Shown here one piece after another: positions 32,393 through 35,401 of a stretch of DNA of 35,401 nt. Where the stretch lies: positions 1 through 35,401 of the forward strand of contig CAZYPK010000039.1 in assembly GCA_964649195.1 (NCBI GenBank), written 5' to 3'. The first letter of the stretch is position 1. The number at the start of each line of letters is the position of its first letter. The translations under genes were made by a program, and so were the position numbers. A model generated the notes under the pieces. The model ran no database searches and was not told where the DNA came from. It saw nothing but the letters and a program-made list of their open reading frames with translations. The stretch comes from JTS-RE9 sp964649195 (lineage in GTDB: Bacteria > Planctomycetota > Phycisphaerae > Phycisphaerales > Phycisphaeraceae).

Positions 32393-32434
32393 GTCCCGCC
32401 TTGATCCTTTATGCCGCAAGATGAGTGACCGGCA

Positions 32435-32647
32435 ATGCTCAGCAAGGAAACACTTGAACAATACCGTCGCATGACCAACGGCGAGCGTCTGCAACTGACG
32501 CTTGAAATGATCCGCGACAATGCTCCGTATCTCTTCGAAGGCACGGAGGAACAGGTTGAGAGACGATTCGAGTTGCTCCGCCGGGAGAATGACGAGCGCA
32601 ATCGGAACATGCTCGAAGGAATCGCGAAGTCGAAGGATCGGACATGA
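32435..32647 (+). CDS. 70-aa helical protein coupled to a nucleotidyltransferase
   Basis: A 70-aa charged, all-helical protein (LEQYRRMTNGERLQLTLEMI, then EEQVERRFELLRRENDERNR). It has no DNA-binding motif I can name. I recall similar short proteins next to nucleotidyltransferase-like genes, and the arrangement resembles a two-gene toxin-antitoxin or AbiE-like unit. Its TGA overlaps the next ATG as ATGA (32644-32647), so translation is coupled. No strong ribosome site precedes ATG 32435. Confidence 0.62.
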   Translation: MLSKETLEQYRRMTNGERLQLTLEMIRDNAPYLFEGTEEQVERRFELLRRENDERNRNMLEGIAKSKDRT

Positions 32648-33201
32648 ACGATGTGAACCGCGCATTGCGGGAAATGACGGAGATATTTGACAGGCTGGGT
32701 CTGGCGTATGCCGTCATGGGAGGTATCGCCGTTCGCACCTACGGCATTCCTCGACCGACCTACGATGTGGATTTCACGCTCGCAATACCCCGAGACCGAT
32801 TGAATGAACTTTACGATCTGTTGGCCGGGCAGGGGTACACCATTCCCGACCATTACCGGTCAGGATGGGTCGATGAAGTCGCCGGCATGCCGCTTGTGAA
32901 GTTTCGGATTTATTCGTTGGGAAAAGGCGTGGATGTGGATGTGTTTCTGGCCGAGTCCTCCTTTCAGCAGGAATTGATTCGCCGGCGAATTCTTGCGGAG
33001 ACGGGCGGCGAAAGCATCTGGCTGGTGAGTCCTGAAGACCTTGTCCTGCTCAAGCTTCTTGCGAACCGCGCACGCGATCTGGCGGATATTCAGGATGTGA
33101 TGTTCACGCAAGGGGCGATGGACCTGGCGTATCTCGAAAAGTGGGCGGATTTTCTCGGTGTTTCGAGCCGCCTCAAAGCGGCGTTGGAACAACAAAATTG
33201 A
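32644..33201 (+). CDS. Nucleotidyltransferase-fold protein (AbiEii/MNT-like)
   Basis: A 185-aa protein with a minimal nucleotidyltransferase core: YAVMGGIAVRTYGIPRPTYDVDF (G26-G27, D41, D43) and a third acidic strand GVDVDVF (D97, D99), then a helical tail with SPEDLVLLKLLANRARDLADIQDV typical of the DUF6036/AbiEii-like group. Such proteins may modify tRNA or partner proteins with nucleotides; the substrate here is unknown. It starts within the stop of the 70-aa gene and ends 26 nt before the DUF1552 gene. It could be either half of a toxin-antitoxin pair. Confidence 0.75.
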   Translation: MNDVNRALREMTEIFDRLGLAYAVMGGIAVRTYGIPRPTYDVDFTLAIPRDRLNELYDLLAGQGYTIPDHYRSGWVDEVAGMPLVKFRIYSLGKGVDVDVFLAESSFQQELIRRRILAETGGESIWLVSPEDLVLLKLLANRARDLADIQDVMFTQGAMDLAYLEKWADFLGVSSRLKAALEQQN

Positions 33202-33227
33202 AGGCGTCTTTTCTCCACGGAGCATTC

Positions 33228-34535
33228 ATGCACACCAACACCCATCACATCTCCCGTCGCACCATGCTTCGCGGGCTGGGCGTTTCGATGGCCCTGCCCT
33301 GGCTCGAATCGGTGCGCGTCTGGGGCGATGAAATCCCCGGCAAAAAATCGAGCGAGGCGCCGGTGCGCATGGCGGTGCTCTTCGCGGGCAACGGGTTCCA
33401 CAGCCGCGAGTGGTGGGCCAGGGGACAAGGCAAAGGGATGGAACTGGGCAAGGTGCTCGCATCGCTTTCGCCGCACCGCGAAAAGCTCAACTTCATTCAA
33501 GGCCTCTACAACGCCGAGGCGCTCAAGGGCAACATCCACAGCTCCCAGACCGGCAACCTGCTTTCGGGCGCCCCGCTGGCTTCGGGCGGCGACATCCGTT
33601 CGGGCATCAGCGTCGATCAGCTTCTGGCGCAGACCTATGGCCGCTCGACCAAGGTGCCCAGCCTGGTGCTTGGCTGTGAAAAGTCGAATCCTTCGGTACA
33701 CAAGAATTATTCGATGCTTTACAGTTCGCACATTTCGTGGAGCTCGCCCACCACGCCGACGCCTTTGGAAATCTATCCCGCCCTCGCCTTCGATCGGCTG
33801 TTCAAGGACGAGGCGGGCAAGGGCGACAGGAGCGTGCTCGATGCGGTGCTCGCCGATGCCGCGGACCTGCGCAAACAGATCAGCGCCGGCGACCGGCGCA
33901 AGCTCGATGAATACCTCGACTCGGTGCGCGATGTCGAGCAGCGCATCGACAGCGCAGGCAAAAAAGGCGAACTGCAAGGCTGGCGTCCCACGCTCGACAA
34001 GCCGAACATGAAGCGCCCCGCCGACGGCATCCCGCAGGACATCGCCGAGCACATGAGGCTGATGTGCGACATTCTCGTGCTCGGCTTCCAGACCGACACC
34101 ACCCGCATCACCACGCTCAAGCTCAACAACGATCACTCCTCCCTCCGCTTCCCGCACCTGGGCGTGGATTACATGATCCATCACCTGCTCTCCCACTCGG
34201 ACACCGCCGACTGGCTGAAGGTGAACCGGTTCTTCACCGAGCAGCTTGCCTACGTCGCAACGAAACTCGATGCGATCCGGGAAGGCGAGCGCACGCTGCT
34301 GGACAACTCGATGATCATGTACTGCTCGAGCATGATGACCGGCAACCACAACAACGATCAGCTTCCCGTCGTGGTCCTCGGCAAAGGCGGCGGCAGAATC
34401 AAGACCGGGCAGGTGATCAATTACCGCAACAAACCCGATCGCCAGATGTGCAGGCTCTTCCTCTCCATGATGGACAAGATGGATGTGCATCCCGACAAGT
34501 TCGGCGATGCGAAGCAGCCGCTCGATGAGATGTGA
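33228..34535 (+). CDS. Tat-exported DUF1552 protein
   Basis: A 435-aa protein with a Tat-like leader (SRRTMLRGLGVSMALPWLES, residues about 9-28). Family features follow: VRMAVLFAGNGFHSREWW, KLNFIQGL, NIHSSQTGNLLSG, SVDQLLAQ, EYLDSVRDVEQRI, and the C-terminal MIMYCSSMMTGNHNNDQLPVVVLGKGGG. DUF1552 proteins are regular partners of DUF1592-family cytochromes; biochemical role unknown. GGAG about 5 nt before ATG 33228 supports the start; the frame runs back to 33141 inside the nucleotidyltransferase gene. A 37-bp inverted repeat downstream may end the transcript. Confidence 0.86.
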   Translation: MHTNTHHISRRTMLRGLGVSMALPWLESVRVWGDEIPGKKSSEAPVRMAVLFAGNGFHSREWWARGQGKGMELGKVLASLSPHREKLNFIQGLYNAEALKGNIHSSQTGNLLSGAPLASGGDIRSGISVDQLLAQTYGRSTKVPSLVLGCEKSNPSVHKNYSMLYSSHISWSSPTTPTPLEIYPALAFDRLFKDEAGKGDRSVLDAVLADAADLRKQISAGDRRKLDEYLDSVRDVEQRIDSAGKKGELQGWRPTLDKPNMKRPADGIPQDIAEHMRLMCDILVLGFQTDTTRITTLKLNNDHSSLRFPHLGVDYMIHHLLSHSDTADWLKVNRFFTEQLAYVATKLDAIREGERTLLDNSMIMYCSSMMTGNHNNDQLPVVVLGKGGGRIKTGQVINYRNKPDRQMCRLFLSMMDKMDVHPDKFGDAKQPLDEM

Positions 34536-34563
34536 GGCGGCAGGGGCGCCTTGAACGAATCGC

Positions 34564-34595
34564 CTGAGTTTGAAATGCCCTCAAGCGAAACTCAG
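34564..34595. repeat. Small inverted repeat CTGAGTTT...AAACTCAG
   Basis: CTGAGTTT (34564-34571) and AAACTCAG (34588-34595) could pair across 16 nt. Bases following the right arm (ATCGTACT.CTCGG) resemble those outside the right end of the MITE-like element near 9136. It may be a degenerate relic of that family. Confidence 0.3.
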
Positions 34596-34630
34596 ATCGT
34601 ACTGCTCGGTGGAAAATGCCCTGTCGGAGC

Positions 34631-34726
34631 CAAGCCCGATGGTGAGGCTTTGCGAACCATCGGGGTATCGATCGTGTGATTCCCGCTGAATACCCCGACG
34701 GTTCGCAAAGCCTCACCATCGGGCTT
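34631..34726. repeat. 37-bp inverted repeat between the convergent DUF1552 and katG genes
   Basis: Arms at 34631-34667 (CAAGCCCGATGGTGAGGCTT...) and 34690-34726 are reverse complements with one mismatch in 37, separated by 22 nt. It could act as a bidirectional terminator, but there is no T tract and its length and sequence suggest a repeat-family member. No gene was seen from 34536 to 34786. Confidence 0.65.
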
Positions 34727-34758
34727 GGGGTTTTCTACGAAGCAAGGTCGCACCGTTT

Positions 34759-34777
34759 CCCCGGCCGAGGGCCGGGG
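34759..34777 (-). terminator. GC-rich hairpin after katG
   Basis: CCCCGGCC-GAG-GGCCGGGG forms a perfect 8-bp stem 9 nt after the katG stop on the minus strand, followed only by a short A run (GGGGAAACG in that orientation). It is a plausible 3'-end stabiliser or weak terminator. Confidence 0.4.
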
Positions 34778-34786
34778 GCGTATGGA

Positions 34787-35401
34787 TCACGGCCGGCCCG
34801 TCGCCACGGTCTTTCGCAAGGCCGGATCGAGGTCGAAGCGGTCGAGGTTCATGACCTTGTTCCAGACCGCCACGAAGTCGGCCACGAACTTTTTCTGCGA
34901 GTCGTCGGAGGCGTAAACCTCGGCGACGGCCCGAAGCTGCGAGTTGGAGCCGAACACGAGATCCACCGATGTGCCGGTCCAAACCACCTTGCCGGTCCTG
35001 CGGTCCACCGCTTCATAGACATCATCGCCCCCGGCGGATTTGCGCCATTCGTTGCCCATCGCCAGCAGGTTCACGAAGAAGTCGTTGGTGAGCGATCCGG
35101 GGCGGCTGGTGAAGACGCCCAGGGATGACTTGCCGTGGTTGGTGTTGAGCACCCGCATGCCGCCGATGAGCACGGTCATCTCCGGAGCCGTGAGCGTGAG
35201 CAGATGGGCGCGGTCCACCAGCAGTTCCGCGGCGGGACGGTCGGTGTTGCTTCCCTTGTGGTTGCGGAACGCATCGGCGACCGGTTCGAGCACGGCGAAG
35301 GAATCGACATCGGTCATCTCCTGCGTCGCATCCGTGCGGCCCGGCGCGAACGGAACCCGCACCTCATGCCCGGCCTTCTTCGCGGCCTGTTCGACACCGG
35401 C
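34787..35401 (-). CDS. katG: Catalase-peroxidase, C-terminal part, cut by the window edge
   Basis: The last ~204 residues of a bifunctional heme catalase-peroxidase that removes hydrogen peroxide. The sequence entering the window reads AGVEQAAKKAGHEVRVPFAP, followed by GRTDATQEMTDVDSFAVLEP, then LLVDRAHLLTLTAPEMTVLIGGMRVLNTN, WTGTSVDLVFGSNSQLRAVAEVYASDD and FVADFVAVWNKVMNLDRFDL. This is the C-terminal KatG domain, which is a degenerate copy of the N-terminal catalytic domain and lacks the heme site. The N-terminal domain with the Trp-Tyr-Met adduct lies outside the window. The frame is open to the edge, so this is truncation by the window rather than a pseudogene. Confidence 0.95.
   Translation of the reverse strand, partial: AGVEQAAKKAGHEVRVPFAPGRTDATQEMTDVDSFAVLEPVADAFRNHKGSNTDRPAAELLVDRAHLLTLTAPEMTVLIGGMRVLNTNHGKSSLGVFTSRPGSLTNDFFVNLLAMGNEWRKSAGGDDVYEAVDRRTGKVVWTGTSVDLVFGSNSQLRAVAEVYASDDSQKKFVADFVAVWNKVMNLDRFDLDPALRKTVATGRP

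Noticed and set aside
33090..34490. 466-aa minus-strand frame
   Set aside because: It is antisense to the DUF1552 gene; His/Val/Glu-rich shadow.

Overview
The window is GC-rich bacterial DNA that I read as a planctomycete (Planctomycetota, possibly a Phycisphaerae-like lineage). The basis is gene content: two 'planctomycete cytochrome c' gene sets (DUF1549/DUF1553 with DUF1501, and DUF1587/1592/1588/1585 with DUF1552), DUF1559-like prepilin-type proteins ending in an FxDGH motif, a PEP-CTERM protein, and intergenic spaces full of short palindromic repeats. No tRNA, rRNA, CRISPR array or transposase gene was recognised.

Layout. 0.2-6.1 kb (+): a secreted PSD1-type cytochrome protein and its usual partner, a Tat-exported DUF1501 protein, separated by three accessory genes (Uma2-like nuclease, DUF433 antitoxin-like, DUF5615 PIN-like). 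6.3-7.0 kb (+): two small unknown genes, one a zinc-ribbon/TM protein. 7.2-8.9 kb (-): a secreted helical-repeat plus beta-sandwich protein. 8.94-9.13 kb: a non-coding MITE-like element with long terminal inverted repeats and a matching 5-bp flanking direct repeat. 9.3-11.0 kb (+): an ArnT/PMT-like membrane glycosyltransferase. 11.3-15.5 kb (+): thrS, a class III nucleotide cyclase-like protein with a C-terminal GAF-like region, a 65-aa companion, and pdxH. 15.5-19.4 kb (-): two prepilin-like proteins and a duplicated-domain PEP-CTERM protein. 19.9-22.3 kb (-): a PhoX/DUF839 protein. 22.4-27.8 kb (-): a split export system (ABC ATPase, two-FtsX permease, HlyD-type adaptor), with a Panacea (DUF4065) gene and an overlapping 57-aa gene lodged between permease and adaptor. 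28.1-34.5 kb (+): a giant DUF1592-family cytochrome protein and its DUF1552 partner, separated by a 70-aa gene and a nucleotidyltransferase coupled by an ATGA overlap. 34.8 kb to the end (-): the C-terminal part of katG, cut by the window edge.

Two themes stand out. First, three gene sets whose members normally sit together (PSD1/DUF1501, permease/adaptor, DUF1592/DUF1552) are each separated by a small toxin-antitoxin-like or nucleotidyltransferase module. Second, the non-coding DNA is built from several families of palindromes and composite repeats. Some hairpins have conserved outer ends or loops with compensatory inner-stem changes. At least one palindrome lies in frame inside a coding sequence, and one ~190-bp composite repeat occurs at two loci in opposite orientations. 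The best candidates for undescribed biology are the cyclase/65-aa pair, the Panacea/57-aa pair, the MITE-like element and the composite repeat. All functional statements rest on reading motifs by eye; no database search was run.
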